A DNA stretch of 42,653 nt from Roseiarcus sp050015575 (GTDB taxonomy: Bacteria; Pseudomonadota; Alphaproteobacteria; Rhizobiales; Beijerinckiaceae). The stretch spans positions 1-42,653 of the forward strand of contig JBEKBD010000027.1 in assembly GCA_050015575.1 (NCBI GenBank). Reading direction: 5' to 3'. Position 1 is the stretch's first letter. Each line of letters starts with the position of its first letter. Shown here piece by piece: positions 1 to 6,970 of the stretch. The notes under the pieces were generated by a model, which worked only from the letters and a program-made list of their open reading frames with translations, made no database searches and had not been told where the DNA came from. The translations under genes and the position numbers were made by a program.

Positions 1-66
1 CGTCGCGAATTGGCGTCGATTGATGGGTTCAAGAAGCTTGCCGAAGATGCTAGGTGTGAAGTGCAT
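1..66 (-). CDS. IS4-type transposase, N-terminal end (partial)
   Basis: The first 22 codons of a gene that leaves the window at base 1. Translation from the ATG at 66-64 gives MHFTPSIFGKLLEP and then INRRQF. This resembles the start of IS4-family transposases carrying a DUF4372-type N-terminal domain, which typically read S-x-F-x-Q/K-L-L then P-R-x-E-F. A purine-rich AAGGACGGGG lies just before the ATG and serves as ribosome binding site. If correct, an insertion sequence ends within the next ~100 bp to the right, but I could not define its terminal inverted repeat or target duplication because the other end is outside the window. The DDE catalytic part cannot be seen, so integrity is unknown. 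Confidence 0.6.
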   Translation of the reverse strand, partial: MHFTPSIFGKLLEPINRRQFAT

Positions 67-160
67 GCCCCGTCCTTTTTCTGAGTCTCGCAAACACAGA
101 ATAGGCGGAAAAAGTCCCGCACAGCGGGGCATGCAGCCGCGACTTATTGAATCAGCCGCC

Positions 161-197
161 CCTTTCCCCGGACAGCCGTGCCCTCGGCGGGGAGAGG
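161..197. repeat. G+C-rich intergenic hairpin repeat
   Basis: CCTTTCCCCG (161-170) pairs with CGGGGAGAGG (188-197), one G-T pair in ten, followed by TAAGGTGAGGGGC. This arrangement (C-rich arm, short loop, GGGGAGAGG, then GGTGAGGGG) is a common dispersed intergenic repeat in many high-G+C alphaproteobacteria. It may act as an RNA hairpin or terminator for transcripts ending here; no U-run follows it. Confidence 0.45.
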
Positions 198-236
198 TAA
201 GGTGAGGGGCGGGGGAATTGGCCGCAGTGCGCACGA

Positions 237-281
237 TCCGGTTTTCAGAATCACAAAAACCATTGCTTCCTGAAAACCGGA
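237..281. repeat. Inverted repeat with perfect 12-bp arms
   Basis: TCCGGTTTTCAG (237-248) and CTGAAAACCGGA (270-281) are perfect reverse complements separated by 21 bases. The spacer is A-rich and unlike the surrounding G+C-rich DNA. It could be a palindromic dispersed element, an operator, or the terminal part of a small mobile sequence next to the IS. No second copy was noticed in this window. Confidence 0.6.
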
Positions 282-337
282 ATTCGTGCTATTCTCCTCA
301 AATGAACCGTCTCGCCTCCCGCCCGCCCCTGTCCCCC

Positions 338-494
338 GCCTTGACGATCGCGTCAAGGCGTCAAATTTGCCCCGCCCGCGCCCTGCAACCCGTTGATATT
401 GCTCAACACCGTGTCAAGCAAACCCTTGACATCCCTTGACAAAACTTGACAATTCGTGGCGGAAACTTGACGGGATTCGACAGCGCGGCTTGAC
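338..494. promoter_or_regulatory. Cluster of TTGAC motifs, partly helically phased
   Basis: CTTGAC occurs on the plus strand starting at 425, 435, 445, 466 and 489, steps of 10, 10, 21 and 23 bases, i.e. about one or two DNA turns. It is flanked by GCCTTGACG-ATCG-CGTCAAGGC, a perfect 9-bp-arm palindrome at 338-359, and TGTCAAG-6-CTTGACA at 412-431. The cluster lies between the 3' end of rarA and the IS. Iterated, phased motifs with dyads look like an array of protein binding sites. TTGACA is also a -35 consensus, so tandem promoter-like elements are possible, but no matching -10 or gene start was found. Confidence 0.4.
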
Positions 495-509
495 GCCGCC
501 CGCGTCTCT

Positions 510-1817
510 TCACCCCTCCCCGCGCTCGCGCCGGAGCTTGGCCCAGTACTCCAGCCGCTTGCGGATTTCACGCTCGAAGCCGCGTTCGACGGGGTCGTAG
601 AGCTTGCGCCGGCCGAGCGCGTCGGGCCAGTAGTTCTGGCCGCTGAAGGCGTCGGGCGCGTCGTGGTCGTACTGGTAGCCGGCGCCGTAGCCCTCGTCGC
701 GCATCAGCCGGGTCGGCGCGTTGAGAATGGTCTTGGGCGGCACGAGCGAGCCGGCGCTCTTGGCGAGATCGTTCGCCGCCTGGAACGCCGTGTAGAGCGC
801 GTTCGACTTGGGCGCGGTGGCGACATAGACCACCGCCTCGGCGATCGCCAGCTCGCCCTCGGGGCTGCCCAAGAAGTCGTAGGCGTCCTTGGCGGCATTG
901 GCGACGACGAGCGCCTGGGGATCGGCGAGGCCGATGTCCTCGCTCGCCATGCGCACCACGCGGCGCGCCAGGAACAACGGGTCTTCGCCGGCGTCGAGCA
1001 TGCGCGCGAGGTAGTAGAGCGCGGCGTCGGGGTCCGAGCCGCGCACGCACTTGTGCAGCGCCGAGATCAAATTGTAGTGGCCGTCCTGCGTCTTGTCGTA
1101 GATCGGCGCGCGGCGCTGCACGACTTCGACCAGGGCGGCGGCGTCGAGCGTCTCGCCTTCGCGCGCGGCGCGCCACACTTCCTCGGCCAGCGTCAGCGCG
1201 GCGCGGCCGTCGCCGTCGGCCATGGCGAGCAGCGCGGCGCGCGCCTCGGGCGCCAGCGGCAGCGGCTTGCCGGTCAGGCTCTCGGCGCGCGCGATCAGCT
1301 TTTCCAGCGCCGCCTCGTCGAGCGGGCGGAAGACGAGAACCCGCGCGCGCGACAACAGCGACGCGTTGAGTTCGAACGAGGGGTTCTCGGTGGTCGCGCC
1401 GATCAGCGTGATCGAGCCGTCCTCGACGACGGGGAGGAACGAGTCTTGCTGCGCGCGATTGAAGCGGTGGATTTCGTCGACGAACAGCAGCGTCGCGCCG
1501 CCGATCGCGCGGCGCGCCCGCGCGGCGTCGAAGATCTTCTTCAGCTCGGCGACGCCGGAATGGATCGCCGACACCTGGACGAACTCGGCCCCTCCCTGGC
1601 GGCCGATCAGCCGCGCCACCGTCGTCTTGCCGGAGCCCGGCGGCCCCCACAAGATCATCGAGCCGAGCGGCGGGGCGGCGAGCATCCGCGTCAGCGCGCC
1701 CTCGGGCCCGGTCAGATGCTCCTGGCCCGCGACCTCGTCGAGGCTTTGCGGACGCAGCCGCTCCGGCAGCGGCGCCGGCGGCGCCAGCACGCTGAACATG
1801 TCGGGCGGCCCGGTCAT
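510..1817 (-). CDS. rarA: Replication-associated recombination protein A (AAA+ ATPase)
   Basis: RarA/MgsA-type clamp-loader-like AAA+ ATPase that acts at stalled replication forks in the cytoplasm; family members bind single-stranded DNA-binding protein and separate duplex ends. The 435 residues match the family's length. Walker A GPPGSGKTT is at about residues 58-66, Walker B with DEIH at 114-117, and a sensor region reads TTENPSFELN then LLSRARV. The C-terminal part has the family's helical tetramerisation region with YDHDAPD and GQNYWPD. The start at 1817 puts the conserved QSLDEVAGQEHL region 25 residues in, as expected. It lies 59 bp downstream of the glyoxalase gene on the same strand, so the two may be cotranscribed. 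No damage is visible. Confidence 0.95.
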   Translation of the reverse strand: MTGPPDMFSVLAPPAPLPERLRPQSLDEVAGQEHLTGPEGALTRMLAAPPLGSMILWGPPGSGKTTVARLIGRQGGAEFVQVSAIHSGVAELKKIFDAARARRAIGGATLLFVDEIHRFNRAQQDSFLPVVEDGSITLIGATTENPSFELNASLLSRARVLVFRPLDEAALEKLIARAESLTGKPLPLAPEARAALLAMADGDGRAALTLAEEVWRAAREGETLDAAALVEVVQRRAPIYDKTQDGHYNLISALHKCVRGSDPDAALYYLARMLDAGEDPLFLARRVVRMASEDIGLADPQALVVANAAKDAYDFLGSPEGELAIAEAVVYVATAPKSNALYTAFQAANDLAKSAGSLVPPKTILNAPTRLMRDEGYGAGYQYDHDAPDAFSGQNYWPDALGRRKLYDPVERGFEREIRKRLEYWAKLRRERGEG

Positions 1818-1876
1818 GGCTCACTCTTGTCCCGCCGCCCCGATCGTGTCCAGCCCGGCCCGCTTCCCCCCGCGCC

Positions 1877-2323
1877 TCACCACGCGCCGACGTTGGCCAT
1901 CGACGCCCAGGGCTCGGCGGGCTTGAGCGCCGCGCCCTTCTGAATCAGCTCGATCGAGATCGCGTCGGGCGTGCGGATGAACGCCATGCGGCCGTCGCGC
2001 GGCGGGCGGTTGATGATCACCCCGGCTTTTTGCAGCCTGGCGCACGTCGCGTAGATGTCGTCGACGGCGTAGGCGAGGTGGCCGAAATTGCGCCCGCCCG
2101 TATAGACTTCCGCGTCCCAGTTGTAGGTCAGCTCCAGCAGCGGCGCCTGGGTCCTCCTCGCGTTCTCGGCGTCGCCCGCCGCGGCGAGGAAGACCAGGGT
2201 GTAGCGGCCCTTCTCGTTGCTGGCGCGCCGCACTTCGACCAGACCCAACTTGTCGACGAAGAAGTCCAGCGACGCCTCGAGATCGCTGACGCGAATCATG
2301 GTGTGCAGATATTCCATGGCCAT
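1877..2323 (-). CDS. Glyoxalase I / VOC family lactoylglutathione lyase
   Basis: Single-domain vicinal-oxygen-chelate protein of 148 residues, probably a lactoylglutathione lyase that isomerises the methylglyoxal-glutathione hemithioacetal to S-lactoylglutathione in the cytoplasm. The four metal ligands of glyoxalase I can be placed: H7 (YLHTMIRV), E64 (LLELTYNW), H82 (FGHLAYAVDD) and E125 (ISIELIQKG). Two ATGs lie two codons apart (2323 and 2317); AAGGA is 3 bases before the first and 9 before the second, so the second may be the true start. The upstream gene on the other strand is a cation transporter with an 81-bp divergent region between them. Other VOC enzymes share this fold, but the motif spacing favours GloA. 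Confidence 0.85.
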   Translation of the reverse strand: MAMEYLHTMIRVSDLEASLDFFVDKLGLVEVRRASNEKGRYTLVFLAAAGDAENARRTQAPLLELTYNWDAEVYTGGRNFGHLAYAVDDIYATCARLQKAGVIINRPPRDGRMAFIRTPDAISIELIQKGAALKPAEPWASMANVGAW

Positions 2324-2404
2324 GGGTCCTTCCCGGTTTGCCTCGACGCAGCCGACAGAGCATAAGGGCGAGGCGATCGGCGACCGCGCTCGCTCGACTA
2401 CTAC

Positions 2405-3805
2405 ATGCCCTCGATGACCAGAGCCGACAAGAACGACGCCCACTCGACGCTCAAGCGGCGCGCCGCGCTCGCCTCCGTCGCGGCGAGTCTCACGCTCGCG
2501 CTGGTCAAATTCGCGGCCGGCGCGATGGCCGGTTCGCTGGCGCTGCTTTCGGAGGCCGCCCATAACGCCGTCGACATCGGCGCGAGCGGGCTGACCTATT
2601 TCGCGGTGCGCGTGTCGGACAAGCCGGCCGACGAGGATCATCCGTTCGGCCACGCCAAGATCGAGGCGGTCGCGGCGCTGGCGCAGACCGGCTTTCTCCT
2701 CGTTCTCTCCGTCGCCGTCGCGGTCGAGGCGCTGCGCCGCATCGGCGAGACGACCAACGTCGACGCCAACCTGTTCGCCTTCGCCGCGATCCTCATGTCG
2801 ATCGGCGTCGATACGGCGCGCTGGCGCGTCCTGGCGCGCGTCGCGCGGGAAACGCAAAGCGACGCCCTCGCCGCCGACGCGCTGCATTTCTCCAGCGACC
2901 TGTTGTCGTCGATCCTCGTCCTCGCCGGCCTGGCGGCGACGCGCGCCGGCTGGCCGCACGCCGACGCGCTAGCCGCGGTCGGCGTCGCCGTCTTCATCGG
3001 CGTCGCCGGCTTTCGGCTTGGACGGCGCACCGTCGACGCGCTCGTCGACGCGGCGCCCAAGGGCCTCGCTGGCGCGGTGCGCGCCGCGGTCGAGCGGGTG
3101 CCCGGCGTGGCGGGGACCGACTTCGTTCGGCTTCGCCGTCACGGCGCGCAGATCGTCGGCGATCTCGGGCTGCTGGTTTCGCGCACCCTGCCGCTCGAGC
3201 GCGTCGCCGCGATCAAGGCGCAAGTCGCCGAGGCGATCGCGCGTCAGTGGCCTCACGTCGCGCTGACCATCACCGCCAATCCCCGGGCGCTCGACGACGA
3301 AACCGTGCTCGAGCGCGTGTCGCTGATCGCCGGCCGGCGCCGCCTGTTCGTCCACCACCTCGCCGTGCAGAACATCGCCGAGCGCAAGTGCGTGACGCTC
3401 GATCTCGAAGTCGACCGGCGCTTGAGCCTGGCCAACGCCCACGAAATCGCGACGCTGCTCGAAGACGCGATCCAAGACGAGTTGGGGCCCGACATCGAGG
3501 TCGAGACCCATATCGAACCGATGGAGACGCACGAAATCGGTGGCCGCGCGGCGGACGCTGCGGTAAGCGCAGAAATCGCGCTGGCGCTGACGCGCCACGC
3601 GGCCCGCCTGGGCGCCCTGAGCGATATCCACAAGGTGAGGGTTCGCGCGGCGTTGAGCGGCTACATCGTGATTTTTCACTGCCGCGCCGACCCCGGCCTG
3701 ACGGTCGAAGCGGCCCACGACCGCGTCGACGCGCTCGAACGAGCGATCCGCGATGAATTCCCCAAGATCGTGCGCGTCATCGGCCACGCGGAACCGACGC
3801 GCTGA
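2405..3805 (+). CDS. Cation diffusion facilitator, likely Zn2+ efflux, with long C-terminal tail
   Basis: Inner-membrane cation/proton antiporter of the CDF family. Metal-site motifs are HxxxD in TM2 (H53, D57 in AAHNAVD) and HxxxD in TM5 (H161, D165 in LHFSSD), the pattern usual for zinc transporters. The family signature DEDHPFGHAKIEA follows TM2. The protein has 466 residues against about 300 for a typical CDF. The excess is cytoplasmic: after the first ferredoxin-like dimerisation domain (about 205-290) there are two more segments of similar layout (about 293-375 and 385-466). This looks like repeated C-terminal domains. The GTG/ATG choice is simple: ATG at 2405, with a second ATG three codons later. 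It is divergent from the glyoxalase. Substrate is inferred from motifs only. Confidence 0.9.
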   Translation: MPSMTRADKNDAHSTLKRRAALASVAASLTLALVKFAAGAMAGSLALLSEAAHNAVDIGASGLTYFAVRVSDKPADEDHPFGHAKIEAVAALAQTGFLLVLSVAVAVEALRRIGETTNVDANLFAFAAILMSIGVDTARWRVLARVARETQSDALAADALHFSSDLLSSILVLAGLAATRAGWPHADALAAVGVAVFIGVAGFRLGRRTVDALVDAAPKGLAGAVRAAVERVPGVAGTDFVRLRRHGAQIVGDLGLLVSRTLPLERVAAIKAQVAEAIARQWPHVALTITANPRALDDETVLERVSLIAGRRRLFVHHLAVQNIAERKCVTLDLEVDRRLSLANAHEIATLLEDAIQDELGPDIEVETHIEPMETHEIGGRAADAAVSAEIALALTRHAARLGALSDIHKVRVRAALSGYIVIFHCRADPGLTVEAAHDRVDALERAIRDEFPKIVRVIGHAEPTR

Positions 3806-3901
3806 CGAAGAGATGGCGCGCCGAGCGCCGCGCCGCGATTGGCGCGTCACGGCAAAGCGCCTATGTTCGATTCCAGCGACGTCGACTGATTCGGCACGGG
3901 C

Positions 3902-4831
3902 ATGGAATTCGACACCGACGCTCCGGATTTGCGCAGCGCTCACGTGATCGTGGTCGGCAACGAGAAGGGCGGCGCGGGAAAATCGACGCTGTCGATCCAT
4001 CTCGCGGTGGCGCTGCTGAAGGCGGGCCACAAAGTCGCCTGCATCGATCTGGACACCCGCCAGCAGACCATGACGCGCTTCTTCGAGAATCGGCAGTCGT
4101 GGTCGGAAAATTCGCGCTGGCCGATCGAACTGCCGCGTCGCTGCGCGATGTCGCGCGGACAATTCAACGACGTGCGCGCCAACGAAGCGCGGGAATTCGC
4201 GCTTTTCGCCGAAGCGATCGGCGCGGTCGAGCACGAATACGAATTCGTGGTCATCGACACGCCGGCGAGCGACTCCTATCTCATGCGGCTCGCGCACTCG
4301 CTCGCCGACACTCTGGTCTCGCCGCTCAACGAAAGCTACATCGACGTCGACGTGCTTTCGCGCGTCCACCACGACCGCTCGCAGCGCGGCGCCATAGCCC
4401 ATTACGCCGAGTTGGTCATGGAGGCGCGGCGCAAGCGCCGCCTGGTCGACAACGGCGTCATCGACTGGGTGATGACGCCCAACCGCATGGCGATGGTCGC
4501 GAGCAACAACGCGCGGCAGATCGCGGTCAGCGTCGCGCGGCTGGCGGCCGAATTGCGCTTCCGCGTCGCCGACGGCCTGCACGACCGCGTCATTTTCCGC
4601 GAATTGTTTCCCATCGGTCTGACCGCGCTCGATCCGATCGAGGACGCCGCCGCGGCCGGATTGACCGCCTCGCAGCAGGCGGCGCGACGTGAAATCGAAG
4701 GGCTGGTCGCCTCCCTCGATCTGCCCTCGCACGCGCCGGGCGTCGAACACGTGACGTCGCGCCGCTTGTGGCGCGACCGCGTCGGGCGCCTTTATCGCGA
4801 ACTCGGCGGCGTCGATTCCGCCTGCAATTGA
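3902..4831 (+). CDS. mipZ: MipZ, division-plane positioning ATPase (ParA/MinD family)
   Basis: P-loop ATPase that in alphaproteobacteria binds ParB near the origin, forms a gradient over the nucleoid and inhibits FtsZ polymerisation away from midcell. The deviant Walker A EKGGAGKST spans residues 21-29 with signature K22 and catalytic K27. The switch I-like DLDTRQQT starts at 49, and IDTPASDSYLMRLAHSLADT followed by SPLNESYIDVDVL is the MipZ-specific form of the Walker B region. The length of 309 is slightly above Caulobacter MipZ. The start at 3902 leaves 14 residues before the first beta strand. A family 8 glycosyltransferase follows after 29 bp. ParB and ParA genes are not in this window. 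Confidence 0.93.
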   Translation: MEFDTDAPDLRSAHVIVVGNEKGGAGKSTLSIHLAVALLKAGHKVACIDLDTRQQTMTRFFENRQSWSENSRWPIELPRRCAMSRGQFNDVRANEAREFALFAEAIGAVEHEYEFVVIDTPASDSYLMRLAHSLADTLVSPLNESYIDVDVLSRVHHDRSQRGAIAHYAELVMEARRKRRLVDNGVIDWVMTPNRMAMVASNNARQIAVSVARLAAELRFRVADGLHDRVIFRELFPIGLTALDPIEDAAAAGLTASQQAARREIEGLVASLDLPSHAPGVEHVTSRRLWRDRVGRLYRELGGVDSACN

Positions 4832-4860
4832 AGGCGCGCGAGCTTGATCCCCGGCCGCCG

Positions 4861-5799
4861 ATGAAAACCGCGCTTTGCTTCACCCCCGACCGCGCCTTCT
4901 TCCCGCCCGCGGCGCGCGCCGCCGCGTCGCTCTTCGCGCAGGGCGACGCCGATGCGTTTGATGTCTTCTTCCTTTGCGAGGCGGGCGACGTCCCGCCCGG
5001 GTTCGACGCGCTCGATTCGGCCCTGCGCGACAAGATAACGCTCAGGATCGTCGATTTCTCGCGCTTCGAGAGCGGCCTCGCTGGTCGTGGCCGCTTTTCG
5101 CGGGCGGTCTTTCGCCGGCTGTTCCTCGATCGCGTCCTGCCGGAATCCTATTCGCGCCTCATAGCCATGGACGCCGACATGCTGGTCGCGCGGCCGGGGC
5201 TGGCGCGTCTGGCCGAGATCGACCTCGGCGGCAAGCCGATCGCGGCGGCCTATGACATGATCTATCTCATGGATTGGCGCGGCGGCGCGCTCGCGCGCCG
5301 ATTTCAGGCTCACCGCCGCTCGCTCGGCCTCGACCTCGCCACGCCCTATTTCAACGCCGGCCTGATGGTCGTCGATCGCGCCGCCTGGCGGGCCGCCGAC
5401 CTCGGCGAGCGCGCCGCGCGCGCGCTCGCCGCGGCGCCGCGTAAGTTCCCCTTCATGGAGCAGGACGCGCTCAACGCCGCGCTCGCGGGCGGCTTCGCGC
5501 CGCTGTCGCCGCGCTGCAATTTCATGGGCGACTTCTTGGCTCTCGATCTCGAGGCGACGATCGCGCCGATCGCGCTGCATTTCGTCAACCGCCCGAAGCC
5601 CTGGGAATACCAGCGCTGGCGCGGCGAGGCGCGCTTCGCCGAAGCCTACCGAAGCTGGTTCGCCGCTTCGCCCTGGCCGGACTGGTCGGCGCCGGCCCCG
5701 GCCGGGCGCGCGCGCAAGCCGCTGCGGACCGCCGCGCGCCGCCAATTCGCCGAGCGTCTCGCCGCCTTCCTGGCCGAGCAACGCTTCGTCGATGATTAA
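4861..5799 (+). CDS. Family 8 glycosyltransferase
   Basis: Retaining glycosyltransferase of the GT8 fold, related to LPS galactosyl/glucosyltransferases, 312 residues from the ATG at 4861. The metal/nucleotide-sugar motif is DAD at 104-106 in RLIAMDADMLVARPG. YFNAGLMVVD, QDALNAAL and HFVNRPKPW are the later conserved blocks, the last carrying the usual His and Trp near the active site. An upstream in-frame ATG exists within mipZ but would add an Arg-rich segment overlapping that gene, so it was not used. No clear Shine-Dalgarno precedes 4861, so translation may depend on coupling to mipZ 29 bp upstream. Acceptor and donor sugars cannot be told from the sequence; a role in surface polysaccharide or LPS is inferred. 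Confidence 0.85.
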   Translation: MKTALCFTPDRAFFPPAARAAASLFAQGDADAFDVFFLCEAGDVPPGFDALDSALRDKITLRIVDFSRFESGLAGRGRFSRAVFRRLFLDRVLPESYSRLIAMDADMLVARPGLARLAEIDLGGKPIAAAYDMIYLMDWRGGALARRFQAHRRSLGLDLATPYFNAGLMVVDRAAWRAADLGERAARALAAAPRKFPFMEQDALNAALAGGFAPLSPRCNFMGDFLALDLEATIAPIALHFVNRPKPWEYQRWRGEARFAEAYRSWFAASPWPDWSAPAPAGRARKPLRTAARRQFAERLAAFLAEQRFVDD

Positions 5800-5935
5800 C
5801 AAAACATTGTCGAGCGTCAGTTTTGGCGCCGAATCGTTAGGGTTAAATCCAAATTAACGTATCTCGGTCAAGTTTCTCCTAGGCGCTTAGGCGGGTCTCG
5901 CGCCCGCCGAATTCGCCTCGATGGGGAACGAACCG

Positions 5936-6874
5936 ATGAAAGCAATCGCCGCCGCTCTGGCCGGCATCGCGCTGGCTGCGACCCCTTCGTCGGCCGCGGA
6001 CTTGTTCGGCGCGGCGCCGCCGCCGATATCGTTTCCCGGCGACGCCGGTCCGATGGCCGAGGTCGGCTCGAACTGGTATTTGCGCGGCGACATCGGCCTG
6101 GGCCTCGACCCGGCCACGACCTTTTCAATGGCTCCGATCGCCACGCCGGCGCAAGGCGCCGGCGTTCTGCCATTCGACGGCTCGGTCGGATCGGCGAGCA
6201 GACAGACCGGTTTTTCCGGGGATATCGGCGTCGGATATCGGTTCAACAACTTCTTGCGCGGCGAAGCGACCTACGACTACCGCGTCGGGCCGTCGGGCCA
6301 CAACGCGAATACGGTCATTTGCCCGCAGACCCTTACCGCCGTCGGCGCGAGCGGATTTCTTTACGACACGACGCAAACCTGCACCGGCAATCTCGGGCTT
6401 CAGCAGCGCAATTCGACGGCGCTGGCGAGCGCTTACCTCGACCTGGGCACGTATTGGGGGGTCACGCCCTACATCGGCGCCGGCGGCGGTTTGAACGTGA
6501 ACATCACGAGCGGGTCCGTCGCCTACACGGAGAACGTCGGCGGAGCTTCCTACAGCGCCAACCTCTCGAACACCGGAACCGTCCCGCAGACCTGGGTCAA
6601 TTCTTCCGGCGTGCCGCTCTCGCCGCAACCCAATGTCGCGTTCGCCAACCAAGTCTGGGACCATGCGATCCACAGCACCAAATATGCCCCGGCGTGGGCG
6701 CTGATGGCCGGAGTGGGGATCAAGATTTCGCCCAGCGCGACGCTCGATATCGGCTATCGTTACCTCAACGCCGGCGTCGTCAACACGCCGATCACCGCCC
6801 AAGTCGGCTCCGGCGTCAAGCAGTTGAATTCATCCCAGGAAATTCGCATCGGCATCCGCTACATGGCGGATTGA
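5936..6874 (+). CDS. Outer membrane beta-barrel protein (Omp25/31-like)
   Basis: Secreted barrel protein of 312 residues. The start at 5936 gives a clean Sec signal, MKAIAAALAGIALAATPSSA, cleaved before AD. The ATG at 5921 would add five polar residues and is less likely; GGGGAACGA precedes 5936. The mature part begins DLFGAAPPP and continues GSNWYLRGDIGLGLD, then alternates amphipathic strands such as FSGDIGVGYRF and ATYDYRV and ends IRIGIRYMAD. This is the layout of the small opacity/Omp25-31 porin-like family of Hyphomicrobiales. The terminal residue is Asp, not the usual aromatic, although a Tyr lies three residues earlier. Function is structural or adhesive at best guess. Its 130-bp upstream region is A+T-richer than average and likely carries its promoter. 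Confidence 0.85.
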   Translation: MKAIAAALAGIALAATPSSAADLFGAAPPPISFPGDAGPMAEVGSNWYLRGDIGLGLDPATTFSMAPIATPAQGAGVLPFDGSVGSASRQTGFSGDIGVGYRFNNFLRGEATYDYRVGPSGHNANTVICPQTLTAVGASGFLYDTTQTCTGNLGLQQRNSTALASAYLDLGTYWGVTPYIGAGGGLNVNITSGSVAYTENVGGASYSANLSNTGTVPQTWVNSSGVPLSPQPNVAFANQVWDHAIHSTKYAPAWALMAGVGIKISPSATLDIGYRYLNAGVVNTPITAQVGSGVKQLNSSQEIRIGIRYMAD

Positions 6875-6970
6875 GGCGGCCGGCGCCCCTTTCGCGACGC
6901 TTCTCTTGACGCGGGGCAGGGATTAGGCTTCCCATCGCTCTTCTTTTCCCCCTGAGCGGCGTCGGTCCGA

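Larger units (their letters stand above)
67..509. other. Gene-free stretch between IS end and rarA
   Basis: No convincing gene in either strand; the short reading frames here have poor composition. It holds three structures listed separately: a G+C-rich hairpin (161-197), a 12-bp-arm inverted repeat (237-281) and a cluster of TTGAC motifs with inverted repeats (338-494). It follows the 3' end of rarA, so it is downstream sequence for rarA and upstream sequence for the IS. Confidence 0.6.

Noticed and set aside
663..1943. Plus-strand open frame opposite rarA
   Set aside because: Arg-rich antisense shadow; rarA on the other strand has all AAA+ motifs.
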